8,923 bases of DNA from JBHJHK01 sp050330975 (GTDB taxonomy: Bacteria > Pseudomonadota > Gammaproteobacteria > Competibacterales > Competibacteraceae): contig JBHJHK010000201.1 of the NCBI GenBank assembly GCA_050330975.1, positions 1-8,923 of the forward strand. The letters run 5' to 3'. The position numbers and the translations under genes were made by a program. The notes beneath the pieces are model-generated. The model was not told where the DNA came from, made no database searches, and saw only the letters and a list, made by a program, of their open reading frames with translations. Shown piece after piece: positions 1-6,579 of this stretch (positions are counted from its first letter, which is position 1; each line of letters begins with the position of its first letter).

Positions 1-54
1 GCGCGGCGCGCGGGGGCGGGGGGCGGCGCCCCCCCCCGCCCGCCCCCACCCCCC
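1..54. repeat. Extreme G/C low-complexity tract with self-complementary arms
   Basis: The first 47 bases contain no A or T at all, and only one A occurs before position 55. Bases 12-23 and 36-47 are inverted copies of each other with one mismatch, so the tract could fold into a very stable hairpin. Base composition then changes abruptly at about 55 to ordinary sequence. No reading frame here resembles a protein. It may be a genuine GC hairpin, or a sequencing or assembly artefact at a contig end; the sequence alone does not decide between them. Confidence 0.5.
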
Positions 55-106
55 GAAGAGTAAAATGCCACGGGGTTTTCTGTCTCAAAATAGTCGACGG
101 TCCCGC

Positions 107-112
107 TATACT
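107..112 (+). promoter_or_regulatory. Possible -10 element upstream of the GDSL hydrolase
   Basis: TATACT matches the sigma-70 -10 consensus at five of six positions. It lies in the relatively AT-richer leader of the hydrolase gene, about 130 bases before its start codon. The expected -35 position (84-89, CTCAAA) matches only three of six bases, so the call rests mainly on the -10. A perfect 10-bp palindrome, CCATCGATGG at 139-148, would lie just inside the transcript. Confidence 0.3.
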
Positions 113-242
113 GCCCTGAAGGGGCTGGGAACCGCGGCCCATCGATGGTGCCAAGGGCAGCTAATAACGGCAGTTCCCACCTCTGATCGCAACGATAAAT
201 CTCCCAAAGATGCGCCCAACTGCTCAGAGGAAAGCCGTTATC

Positions 243-1580
243 ATGTCACGTCAAACCTCAAGTTTCTTCGCGTTTCTCCCCGACCCATGGCGGGTGTTGG
301 CCGGCGGCTGGTTCGCCTTGGCCCTGGGTCTCGGCGGTTCCGCCCAGGCCCTGGAGTTGTTGATCTTTGGCGACAGCCTGTCGGACACCGGCAATTTATT
401 TATCGTCAGCGATGGCGTTGCCCCCCAGGCGCCCCCTTACTTTCCGGGGCGGTTTAGCAATGGTCCGGTGTGGGTGGAGGGATTTGCCGCCCGCCTGGGT
501 CTGGCCCCGCCCCTACCGTCGGTGGCCGGGGGCAGCAACTACGCCTTCGGCGGTTCCCTGTCAGACCCCGGCGACCTTTCGCCGGTGGGGACGCCCAACC
601 TCGGGCTCCAGGTGGGCGCTTACCTGGGCAGTGCCGCCCCCGGGGCCGATACCGTGGTGGTGCTGTGGTCTGGGAACAACGATGGGCTGTTGGCCTTTCG
701 CCTGGAACCCGACCTCACGGTTGCCCATTTGAGGGCGCAGATCGACGCCCTGGCCGCCGTCGGCGTTGGGCGCTTTATCCTCTTTAATCTGCCCCCCTTG
801 GGGCGGGTTCCCGAGCAGGTGGGGGGACCCTTTGAGGCGCCCTTTGACGCCTTTGCCGCCGCCGTCAACCAGTCTCTAGGGCTGGAGGTGGCCGCCCTTG
901 AGGCGGGTTTGGGCATCGACATCACCTTGGTGGACGTCGCCCGATTATTCCAGCAACTGCTGTTTGACCCCTTGGCCTTTGGTTTCGTCGACACTACCAC
1001 TAAGGCCCTCCAAGAGGGCTTTGTGGAAAACATTCCCGAGCCCTTCGCCATCGTCCCCAACCCCGAGGAATATCTGTTCTGGGACAACGTTCATCCCACC
1101 ACCGAGACCCACGACATCATCGCCGCCCTGGCCGGCTTCGCCGTCAGTCCCCACAGTGTCGAGGAGGCCGTGGCGGCCACGGGGTATGCCACACTGCCCC
1201 ACGGGGTTGGGAACGGCCGCCGGGACGATGACGACGACGACGACGACGACGATGACGATGACCGGGGTGGCGCGTTGCGCCTCACCGCCGTGGGGGAACT
1301 GATCAACGACTACGGGGTGTCCCTCAACGTTTTCCGGGTGCGCAACACCAGCGATGAAGCCCGCCTGGTGACCCTGAGGCCTTTGGGTTCGAGACGCGCC
1401 CTGACCTTCACCGTCCCGGGAGGCAGCGATGGATTTGTCGGCACCCACATCAACCCCCGGTTTGCCGACGGCCTCGCCGTCCATCTCCTGGTGGTGGACC
1501 AGCGACTGGTGGATATCGCGGTGGCGAGCCCGCTGCCGTTTAGCAACTCCCAGCCCGGGGTTTTCGAAACCCTGCCCTGA
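243..1580 (+). CDS. Secreted SGNH/GDSL-family hydrolase with poly-Asp linker and extra C-terminal domain
   Basis: This is a 445-residue predicted esterase/lipase-type hydrolase of the SGNH/GDSL superfamily. Residues 1-36 form a signal peptide (hydrophobic stretch about 18-34, cleavage after AQA), so the enzyme is exported. Block I reads FGDSLSDTGN with nucleophile Ser45. The block III Asn is N145 in SGNND. The DxxH motif is D281-N-V-H284-P, so the catalytic set looks complete. The stretch APPYFPGRFSNGPVWVE is typical of the lecithinase/haemolysin-like branch. Residues 328-340 are 13 consecutive aspartates, and residues 341-445 form a beta-rich-looking domain I do not recognise. I chose ATG 243 over ATG 210 because GAGGA at 227-231 lies 11 nt upstream and the signal peptide then starts naturally. 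The natural substrate (lipid, acetylated sugar or other ester) is unknown. It stands alone, 88 nt before potA. Confidence 0.88.
   Translation: MSRQTSSFFAFLPDPWRVLAGGWFALALGLGGSAQALELLIFGDSLSDTGNLFIVSDGVAPQAPPYFPGRFSNGPVWVEGFAARLGLAPPLPSVAGGSNYAFGGSLSDPGDLSPVGTPNLGLQVGAYLGSAAPGADTVVVLWSGNNDGLLAFRLEPDLTVAHLRAQIDALAAVGVGRFILFNLPPLGRVPEQVGGPFEAPFDAFAAAVNQSLGLEVAALEAGLGIDITLVDVARLFQQLLFDPLAFGFVDTTTKALQEGFVENIPEPFAIVPNPEEYLFWDNVHPTTETHDIIAALAGFAVSPHSVEEAVAATGYATLPHGVGNGRRDDDDDDDDDDDDDRGGALRLTAVGELINDYGVSLNVFRVRNTSDEARLVTLRPLGSRRALTFTVPGGSDGFVGTHINPRFADGLAVHLLVVDQRLVDIAVASPLPFSNSQPGVFETLP
1224..1262 (+). repeat. GAC/GAT trinucleotide repeat encoding 13 aspartates
   Basis: There are thirteen in-frame aspartate codons, seven of them consecutive GAC (1230-1250), with GAT interruptions at 1227, 1251 and 1257. 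It encodes the acidic linker between the catalytic domain and the C-terminal domain of the GDSL hydrolase. Such triplet tracts can gain or lose units by slippage without breaking the frame. Whether the acidic run binds Ca2+ or is only a spacer cannot be told from sequence. Confidence 0.9.
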
Positions 1581-1621
1581 GGGCTCATTCGTCGGCACCC
1601 CCAGCAAGACGCGGGGATTCG

Positions 1622-1630
1622 TGCTATAGA
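1622..1630 (+). promoter_or_regulatory. Possible extended -10 promoter for potABCD
   Basis: TGCTATAGA has the TGn extension followed by TATAGA, a fair sigma-70 extended -10. It would start transcription near 1636, about 33 nt before ATG 1669 of potA. No good -35 is present at the expected distance (1602-1607 is CAGCAA), which is tolerated by extended -10 promoters. If real, it excludes the upstream TTG at 1633 as the potA start. Confidence 0.38.
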
Positions 1631-1668
1631 TTTTGCAAGTCTGGGGACAACGGGGTGATAGTCGAGCC

Positions 1669-2775
1669 ATGAAACGGGCCACGACCCAGGGGATGGCCGT
1701 TGAGGTGCAGCGGCTGACCAAGCGCTTTGGCGGTAGTCGCGGGGTATTGGCCCTGGACGACGTCTCCCTCGGCGTCGAGGCCGGGCGGTTTTTTACCCTC
1801 CTGGGGCCTTCTGGCTGTGGCAAGACCACGTTGTTGCGGCTCATCGCCGGGTTGGAGCGGCCCGATCGAGGCGAGATCCTGCTCAGCGGCCAAACCGTGA
1901 CCAACGCGCCCCCCTACCGGCGGGCGGTTAACACTGTATTTCAGAGTTACGCCCTGTTCCCCCACCTCACGGTGGCTGCCAATGTGGCCTTCGGCTTGGA
2001 GATGCGGGGCGTTCACCCCCGGGAGCGGTCCACCCAGGTGGCGGAAATGCTCGAGCGGGTCAAGCTGACGACTATGGCCAACCGCCGCCCCGCCCAACTC
2101 TCCGGGGGTCAGCAACAGCGGGTCGCCCTGGCCCGGGCGTTGGTCAATCGCCCCGAGGTGTTGTTGCTCGACGAACCGTTGTCGGCCTTGGACCTCAAGT
2201 TGCGCAAGGAGATGCAAGGGGAACTCAAGCGCCTCCAGCGGGAGACGGGGGTGACCTTTATCTTCGTCACCCACGACCAAGAGGAGGCGTTGACCATGTC
2301 CGACGCCGTGGCGGTGATGGACGAAGGTAAGGTAGTCCAAGTGGGGACCCCGGCCCAAATCTACGAACATCCCCGCACCCGGTTTGTGGCGGATTTCATC
2401 GGCGAGAGCAATTTCCTCTCGGCCGTGCTGGAGGACTTCGAGGACGGCGACGCCTGTTTTCGCCTGGTGCGGGGCGGGCGGCTGCGGGCCGAGGCCAGTG
2501 GAGCGGGGGCCCGCCAGCTCACCCCCGGCGAAACCTACACCTTGGCCATCAGGCCCGAGCGGGCCCGTCTACTCCCCCAGGGGCAAGGGAGTTTGGCCGC
2601 CACCGTGGTCGAGGGGGTGTACTTTGGCACCGACACCCGTTATGACTTGGCGTTGGCTGGGGGCGGCAGCTTCCAGGTACGGCGGCAAAACGCCCCTGGA
2701 GCCGCTGAGATCTTTGAGGGCCAAGGGGTCTCGGTGGCCGTCGACCCCGCCGCCGTACAGATTCTGGCCGATTGA
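1669..2775 (+). CDS. potA: Spermidine/putrescine ABC transporter, ATP-binding protein
   Basis: This is a 368-residue cytoplasmic ATPase that powers polyamine import through PotB and PotC. All nucleotide-binding motifs are present: Walker A GPSGCGKTT (residues 46-54, Lys52), Q-loop Gln92 in VFQSYALFPH, signature LSGGQ (144-148), Walker B LLLDE with Asp168 and catalytic Glu169, and switch His202 in THD. Residues from about 250 onward form the TOBE-type regulatory domain found in PotA and other CUT1/polyamine ATPases. Total length is close to E. coli PotA. I place the start at ATG 1669. A TTG at 1633 and an ATG at 1693 are alternatives, with no strong Shine-Dalgarno to decide. It is first in an operon, followed after 2 nt by potB. 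The assignment to polyamines rather than Fe3+ or other substrates comes mainly from the PotD neighbour. Confidence 0.93.
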   Translation: MKRATTQGMAVEVQRLTKRFGGSRGVLALDDVSLGVEAGRFFTLLGPSGCGKTTLLRLIAGLERPDRGEILLSGQTVTNAPPYRRAVNTVFQSYALFPHLTVAANVAFGLEMRGVHPRERSTQVAEMLERVKLTTMANRRPAQLSGGQQQRVALARALVNRPEVLLLDEPLSALDLKLRKEMQGELKRLQRETGVTFIFVTHDQEEALTMSDAVAVMDEGKVVQVGTPAQIYEHPRTRFVADFIGESNFLSAVLEDFEDGDACFRLVRGGRLRAEASGAGARQLTPGETYTLAIRPERARLLPQGQGSLAATVVEGVYFGTDTRYDLALAGGGSFQVRRQNAPGAAEIFEGQGVSVAVDPAAVQILAD

Positions 2776-2777
2776 CC

Positions 2778-3656
2778 GTGGCATGGCGACGCTTGGCCCT
2801 GCTGACCCCGGCGTTGCTGGTCATCGGGGTGTTTATGGTGCTGCCCCTAGGGCTCATGGTCTACGTGTCGTTTTTGGAGCGGGGCCTCAACGGCGGGGTG
2901 GTCTGGCATTCCCTGACCCCCGAGGCCTACGTGCAGTTTTTGTTCGAGCGCGACCTCGACGGCAGCCTGTTGTGGAACGTCGACTACCTGCAGATCTTCG
3001 CCCGCTCCTTTGGCTTGGCCCTGGTCACCACGGCGTTGGCCTTGGCCATCGGCCTACCCACGGCCCTCTACATGGCCCTCCAATCCCCCCGCTGGCGCAA
3101 TCTTTTGGTGTTGTTGGTGACCATTCCCTTTTGGACCAACTTGTTGGTGCGCAACTACGCCTGGATTTTGCTGTTGCGCAACAACGGCCTGGTGGAGGGT
3201 TGGCTCGCGGGGTTGGGATTTGAAGTGGGGTCCTTGAACATCCTCTACACCCCAACGGCGGTGGCCATTGGCCTCACCTATTCCTATTTGCCCTTTATGA
3301 TCTTGCCCCTCTATGCAAGTCTGGAAAAACTCGACTGGCGGTTGGTGGAGGCGGCCTTTGACCTGGGGGCCAACCGCTGGCGCACCCTGGTGCGGATCGT
3401 GTTGCCCTTGGCCCGTCCCGGGATCATCGCCGGCTGTATTTTGGTGTTTATCCCCTGTTTGGGGGCCTATGTGACCCCTGAATTATTGGGGGGTGGCAAG
3501 AGTTTGATGATTGGCAATTTGATCCAAAACCAATTTGGCGCCGCCCGCAACTGGCCCTTTGGCGCCGCCTTGGGGTTTGTGCTGTTGGCGATGGTGCTAC
3601 TGGCCATGGTGGTCTATTTGCTCAGCCAGCGCCGCGCCCCGGCGGAGAGCCTGTGA
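2778..3656 (+). CDS. potB: Spermidine/putrescine ABC transporter permease, PotB type
   Basis: This is a 292-residue inner-membrane permease with six hydrophobic segments, the first at about residues 5-32 and the last just before the C-terminal SQRRAPAESL tail. The cytoplasmic coupling (EAA) loop that docks on PotA is clear: E191-A-A-F-D-L-G197-A ending in I-V-L-P210. It pairs with PotC to form the membrane channel. I chose GTG 2778, two bases after the potA stop; an in-frame TTG at 2772 overlapping that stop is the alternative. No convincing Shine-Dalgarno precedes it, so translation is probably coupled to potA. Its last four bases overlap the potC start. Gene order A-B-C-D and the PotD identity support the polyamine assignment. 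Confidence 0.92.
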   Translation: MAWRRLALLTPALLVIGVFMVLPLGLMVYVSFLERGLNGGVVWHSLTPEAYVQFLFERDLDGSLLWNVDYLQIFARSFGLALVTTALALAIGLPTALYMALQSPRWRNLLVLLVTIPFWTNLLVRNYAWILLLRNNGLVEGWLAGLGFEVGSLNILYTPTAVAIGLTYSYLPFMILPLYASLEKLDWRLVEAAFDLGANRWRTLVRIVLPLARPGIIAGCILVFIPCLGAYVTPELLGGGKSLMIGNLIQNQFGAARNWPFGAALGFVLLAMVLLAMVVYLLSQRRAPAESL

Positions 3657-4447
3657 GGCCGTTGTCGGGGCCCTTGGGGCGCTTCCCCGGGGTGGGATTC
3701 ACCGCCGCCTTGGCCTTTGCCTATCTCTATTTGCCCATCGTGGTGTTGGTGGCGTTGTCCTTCAACGAAAACCGCACCGCCACCATCTGGAGCGGTTTTT
3801 CCATCCAGTGGTATGGCGTGGTGCTGGCCAACGACGACATCCTGAGGGCGGCGAGCAACTCCCTCATCGTGGCCACCAGTGCCGCCGCCATGGCCACCGT
3901 GGCGGCCCTCATGGCGGCTTTAGTCACGGATCGAGCTCGCTTTCGCGGTCAAACGACCATCAACGCCTTGATGAGTTTACCCCTGGTGGTACCGGAAATC
4001 GTCACCGCCGTGGCGACGCTTTTGTTCTTTGTCGCCGTCGGCCTCACCCTGGGGCTTTTAACGGTGATTATCGCCCATACGGTGTTTTGCATTCCCTTTG
4101 CCTATTTGCCCATCCGCGCCCGGCTGGCTGGCCTTGACAAGGGTTTGGGGGAGGCGGCGGCCGACCTCTACGCATCCCCCTGGCGGGTGTTTTTCCACAT
4201 CACCTTGCCCTTGCTGTGGCCTGGGGTCCTGTCGGGGGCCATGTTGGCCTTTATCATTTCCCTGGACGATTTTGTCATCACTTACTTTGTCGCCGGGGCT
4301 GGCGCCACCACCCTACCGGTCTATATTTTTGGCATGATCCGCATTGGCATCACCCCCGAAGTCAACGCCATCTCGGCGTTGATGCTGTTGATTTCCATAG
4401 TTTTTGTCTCTTTGGCCTACCTGGTCGGTCGACCCGTACGGTCTTGA
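3653..4447 (+). CDS. potC: Spermidine/putrescine ABC transporter permease, PotC type
   Basis: This 264-residue second permease of the polyamine importer lies in the inner membrane, with an N-terminal hydrophobic segment (AALAFAYLYLPIVVLVALSF) and further membrane helices through to LMLLISIVFVSLAYLVG. The EAA loop is E167-A-A-A-D-L-Y-A ending in I-T-L-P. The usual glycine of the EAA...G motif is tyrosine here, which may be a subfamily trait. It starts at GTG 3653, overlapping the potB stop in a GTGA junction, with GGAG at 3644-3647 as ribosome binding site. That arrangement indicates translational coupling. PotD begins 23 nt after its stop. Confidence 0.92.
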   Translation: MRPLSGPLGRFPGVGFTAALAFAYLYLPIVVLVALSFNENRTATIWSGFSIQWYGVVLANDDILRAASNSLIVATSAAAMATVAALMAALVTDRARFRGQTTINALMSLPLVVPEIVTAVATLLFFVAVGLTLGLLTVIIAHTVFCIPFAYLPIRARLAGLDKGLGEAAADLYASPWRVFFHITLPLLWPGVLSGAMLAFIISLDDFVITYFVAGAGATTLPVYIFGMIRIGITPEVNAISALMLLISIVFVSLAYLVGRPVRS

Positions 4448-4457
4448 CCCCCACCCC

Positions 4458-4465
4458 TGGAGGAT
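4458..4465 (+). promoter_or_regulatory. Shine-Dalgarno deciding the potD start
   Basis: TGGAGGAT lies a few bases before GTG 4471. It fixes that codon as the potD start even though the same frame is open far upstream, through the end of potC. The signal peptide beginning at this GTG agrees. Confidence 0.8.
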
Positions 4466-4470
4466 TCCCC

Positions 4471-5502
4471 GTGCTGCGCGCCCTACTGCCGTTTTGTGCT
4501 GTTGTTCTCATACCCCTGGGGGCTCATGCCCAAGGTGAGCTCTTCCTCTACAACTGGTCCAATTACTTTCCCCCGGCGCTGCTGGAAAAGTTCGAGGCAG
4601 AGACCGGCATCAAGGTCACCCTGGATGTCTACGATTCCAACGAAACCCTGTTGGCCAAACTCCAAGCGGGGGCGGCGGGTTACGACGTGGTGGTGCCCTC
4701 GGCCTACATGATCAAGGTCATGGCCGACGACGGCTTGATCCAAGAGATCGACGCCCACGAGATGGAAAACTTTAAAAACGTCAAGTCCCCCCACGACTCC
4801 CTCAGCACCGACCCCGAGCGGGACTATTCGGCGCCTTACCTGTGGGGCACCACGGGGCTCACCTACGACTCAGCGCGGGTGGAGGGGGAGTTGGAGGCCA
4901 GTTGGAAAGAGTTCTTCGCCCCCCGGGAAGGGCTGGTGGGGCAAATTGCCGCCCTCAACGACCAAGTGGAAATGTTCAACGCCGCGGCTTATTACTTGGG
5001 TTTTGACAAGTGCACCGAAGACCCCGAAGAGGCCCGCCAGATCCTCGAGCTCCTGGAAAAGCAGAAGCCGGCCCTGGCCATGTACCAGTCCGACGGCACC
5101 ATCGACCGGATGATCGCCCAAGAGGTGATCATGCATCACCAGTGGAACGGCGCGGCCCACCGCACCAAGGAAAAGCTGCCCTCGGCGGTTTACCTTTATC
5201 CCAAAGAGGGGGTGAGCTTCTGGTCGGACCACTTTGTGGTGCCCGCCCGTGCCCCCAACCTGGAGAATGCCAAGCGCTTTATCAACTGGATGATGGCTCC
5301 GGAGAATATCGCCGTGGCCAGCAACTTTGCCGGCTATATGAACGCCATTCGCGGTTCTGAAGCGTATTTGGACGAGCGGTTGCGCAACGACCCGGCGGTG
5401 AATATGCCCGAGGACTACGCCGAGCGCCTGCGCCCCACTAAGGAGTGCTCCCCGGCGGCGCGCCAGCTCCGGGATCGGGTGTGGACCCGGTTGAAGAGCT
5501 AG
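4471..5502 (+). CDS. potD: Periplasmic spermidine/putrescine-binding protein
   Basis: This 343-residue solute-binding protein delivers polyamines to PotBC. The signal peptide spans residues 1-20 (LPFCAVVLIPLGAHA, cleavage before Gln21) and has no lipobox, so the mature protein should be free in the periplasm. Residues equivalent to the ligand contacts described for E. coli PotD are visible at an almost constant offset: W29, Y32, S77, Y79, D164, E167, W225, W251, D253 and Y289. Only the position matching E. coli Gln327 differs (T323 or K324 here). The two acids and the tryptophan box strongly favour a polyamine ligand over metal or sugar. Length is near the E. coli protein's 348. The GTG start is set by TGGAGGAT at 4458. 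It is the last gene of the pot operon. Confidence 0.95.
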   Translation: MLRALLPFCAVVLIPLGAHAQGELFLYNWSNYFPPALLEKFEAETGIKVTLDVYDSNETLLAKLQAGAAGYDVVVPSAYMIKVMADDGLIQEIDAHEMENFKNVKSPHDSLSTDPERDYSAPYLWGTTGLTYDSARVEGELEASWKEFFAPREGLVGQIAALNDQVEMFNAAAYYLGFDKCTEDPEEARQILELLEKQKPALAMYQSDGTIDRMIAQEVIMHHQWNGAAHRTKEKLPSAVYLYPKEGVSFWSDHFVVPARAPNLENAKRFINWMMAPENIAVASNFAGYMNAIRGSEAYLDERLRNDPAVNMPEDYAERLRPTKECSPAARQLRDRVWTRLKS

Positions 5503-5526
5503 TGCCGTAGGGGGCGTCGAGGGAAC

Positions 5527-5588
5527 GGGAGGGGAAGGGGGTTTCGGGAAGGCGAGCCCTGTGGTACATTGCCCCCGTTTCCCCTCCC
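5527..5588 (+). repeat. Long G-rich/C-rich inverted repeat in the potD to oxygenase spacer
   Basis: GGGAGGGGAA (5527-5536) pairs perfectly with TTCCCCTCCC (5579-5588). The adjoining GGGGG (5537-5541) pairs with CCCCC (5572-5576), leaving only a GT bulge. The result is a 15-bp stem around a 30-nt loop that ends four bases before the AAGGAG ribosome binding site of the next gene. No T-run follows, so it is not a classical intrinsic terminator. In a transcript reading through from potD it could limit read-through or translation, or protect the potD 3' end. Confidence 0.6.
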
Positions 5589-5592
5589 AGCC

Positions 5593-5598
5593 AAGGAG
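5593..5598 (+). promoter_or_regulatory. Shine-Dalgarno deciding the oxygenase-like start
   Basis: AAGGAG lies six bases before GTG 5605, which is ideal spacing. It directly abuts ATG 5599, which is too close for efficient initiation, and it lies downstream of the in-frame TTG 5569. This supports GTG 5605 as the start. Confidence 0.65.
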
Positions 5599-5604
5599 AT
5601 GGCC

Positions 5605-6381
5605 GTGCTTGAAGACGTCCTCCGCATTCCCCACCTGTCTTTGGGCCTAGAGATCGACGCCAAGGCCCTCATCGCCGACTTTGAGGCCATCACCGCCGTG
5701 TACCCCCTGCGGGGCTACCGCACCGTCCACAAGCCCGCCGAGCGGTTTTACCGAGAAAACTGGTCGGGCATTTGCCTTACCAGCAGCGACGGCGGCTTGT
5801 ACACCGATATGTCGGAACTGGCCCGTCCAGGTAGCCAGCAGCGCTTTACCAAAGCCCTAGAGCGGGCGCCTTATATGAAAGCCCTCCTGGAGCGCTTTAC
5901 CAGCGATAAAATCCGCGGGCGGATCATGAAGATCAGCCAGGGGGGGTCACTGTTTTGGCACAGCCATGTGTTGGAGCACGGCCAGCCCCCCCACATCTTG
6001 ACCTGTCAAATTCCCATTGTCGTGCCGCCGGGTTTTCGCTACGGGGTCATCGACGCCATTGCCTACAAGGCCTCGGACTTGACTCAACTCCAAGTTCATT
6101 GGGCGGATTATCGACCGGGTGAGGCCTACATTTTCAATTCCTTCCACTACCACAATGTGTTTAACGATTCCAATCAGGATCGCTACACGTTGATGCTCTA
6201 TCTCAACTACAAGACCGCCGCCATTCGCCAGCTCATCGACGCCGCCATGGCCCACTATCGTGGCCCCCTCCTCTCCTCGCCGGAAAAGCTCTACAACGCC
6301 GATTTTGGTCGCCGTGAATCTGGGTCAGATTCCCCTCAACCTGGGGTTGAAGAAAGAGGAGTGGCTCAGGGCGTCGTTTGA
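5605..6381 (+). CDS. Aspartyl/asparaginyl beta-hydroxylase-like 2-oxoglutarate/Fe(II) oxygenase
   Basis: This is a 258-residue, probably cytoplasmic protein with no signal peptide or membrane segment. The segment H183-N-V-F-N187-D-S-N-Q-D-R193 matches the distal iron-ligand and 2-oxoglutarate-binding signature of the aspartyl/asparaginyl beta-hydroxylase family. The ten-residue His-to-Arg spacing equals that recalled for human AspH (His725, Arg735). The likely first iron ligand is H119 or H121 in FWHSHVLEHG, giving HxH rather than the usual HxD/E. A conserved-looking IPIVVPPGF strand follows. Family members hydroxylate protein Asp/Asn side chains or small molecules; the substrate here is unknown. 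It lies 102 nt after potD on the same strand. Starts ATG 5599 and TTG 5569 are possible but worse placed. The last 25 or so residues are low-complexity and contain two DNA hairpins. Confidence 0.72.
   Translation: MLEDVLRIPHLSLGLEIDAKALIADFEAITAVYPLRGYRTVHKPAERFYRENWSGICLTSSDGGLYTDMSELARPGSQQRFTKALERAPYMKALLERFTSDKIRGRIMKISQGGSLFWHSHVLEHGQPPHILTCQIPIVVPPGFRYGVIDAIAYKASDLTQLQVHWADYRPGEAYIFNSFHYHNVFNDSNQDRYTLMLYLNYKTAAIRQLIDAAMAHYRGPLLSSPEKLYNADFGRRESGSDSPQPGVEERGVAQGVV
6316..6350 (+). repeat. Two adjacent small hairpins in the 3' end of the oxygenase-like gene
   Basis: GAATCT (6316-6321) and AGATTC (6327-6332) form a perfect 6-bp stem with a 5-nt loop. Three bases later TCAACC (6336-6341) and GGTTGA (6345-6350) form another with a 3-nt loop. 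Both lie in the codons of the odd C-terminal tail, about 30-65 bases before the stop. They could be a transcript-end structure or a remnant inserted sequence. No T-run follows. Confidence 0.5.
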
Positions 6382-6579
6382 GGGGGTATCGCCTTTCACC
6401 GTACCAGATCCACCGGGCGCTGGGGAGCACTAGCGCCTGGGCCGATGAGTGGGAGGGTTGCGACAGCTTCGATTATGGACTTGCCGCCGCGGCGCCCCAT
6501 GGGAGAGCCGTCCATCGAGGCTTAAAAGGTCCAGTCGGTGGGACTCACGGCTTGTTGACCGCCAGTTCGAGCTTTCCCC
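6382..6579. other. Intergenic region between convergent genes, no gene seen
   Basis: This is the 198-nt gap between the oxygenase-like gene (plus) and the globin (minus). One open frame crosses it but has no family resemblance and no ribosome binding site. The only structures noted are an inverted repeat, GGCGCT (6416-6421) with AGCGCC (6432-6437), and the palindrome CGCCGCGGCG at 6485-6494. The first could help end transcription between the convergent genes but lacks a T-run. Confidence 0.6.

Noticed and set aside
65..457. 130-residue plus-strand open frame in the leader and start of the GDSL gene
   Set aside because: It overlaps the signal peptide and GDSL motif in another frame, has an Arg/Pro/Gly-rich composition typical of GC-rich shadow frames, and has no family resemblance.
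1558..1584. Short inverted repeats at the end of the GDSL gene (GGGTTT/AAACCC and GCCC/GGGC around the stop codon) as an intrinsic terminator
   Set aside because: The stems are only 6 and 4 bp and no T-run follows, so a rho-independent terminator is not supported.
945..1904. 319-residue minus-strand open frame spanning the GDSL gene end and the potA start
   Set aside because: It is antisense to two well-supported genes, its Val run is the complement of the aspartate repeat, and it shows no domain.
4216..4470. Upstream extension of potD in the same frame
   Set aside because: These codons overlap potC, read as non-homologous His/Trp-rich sequence, and precede both the clear Shine-Dalgarno at 4458 and the signal peptide at 4471.
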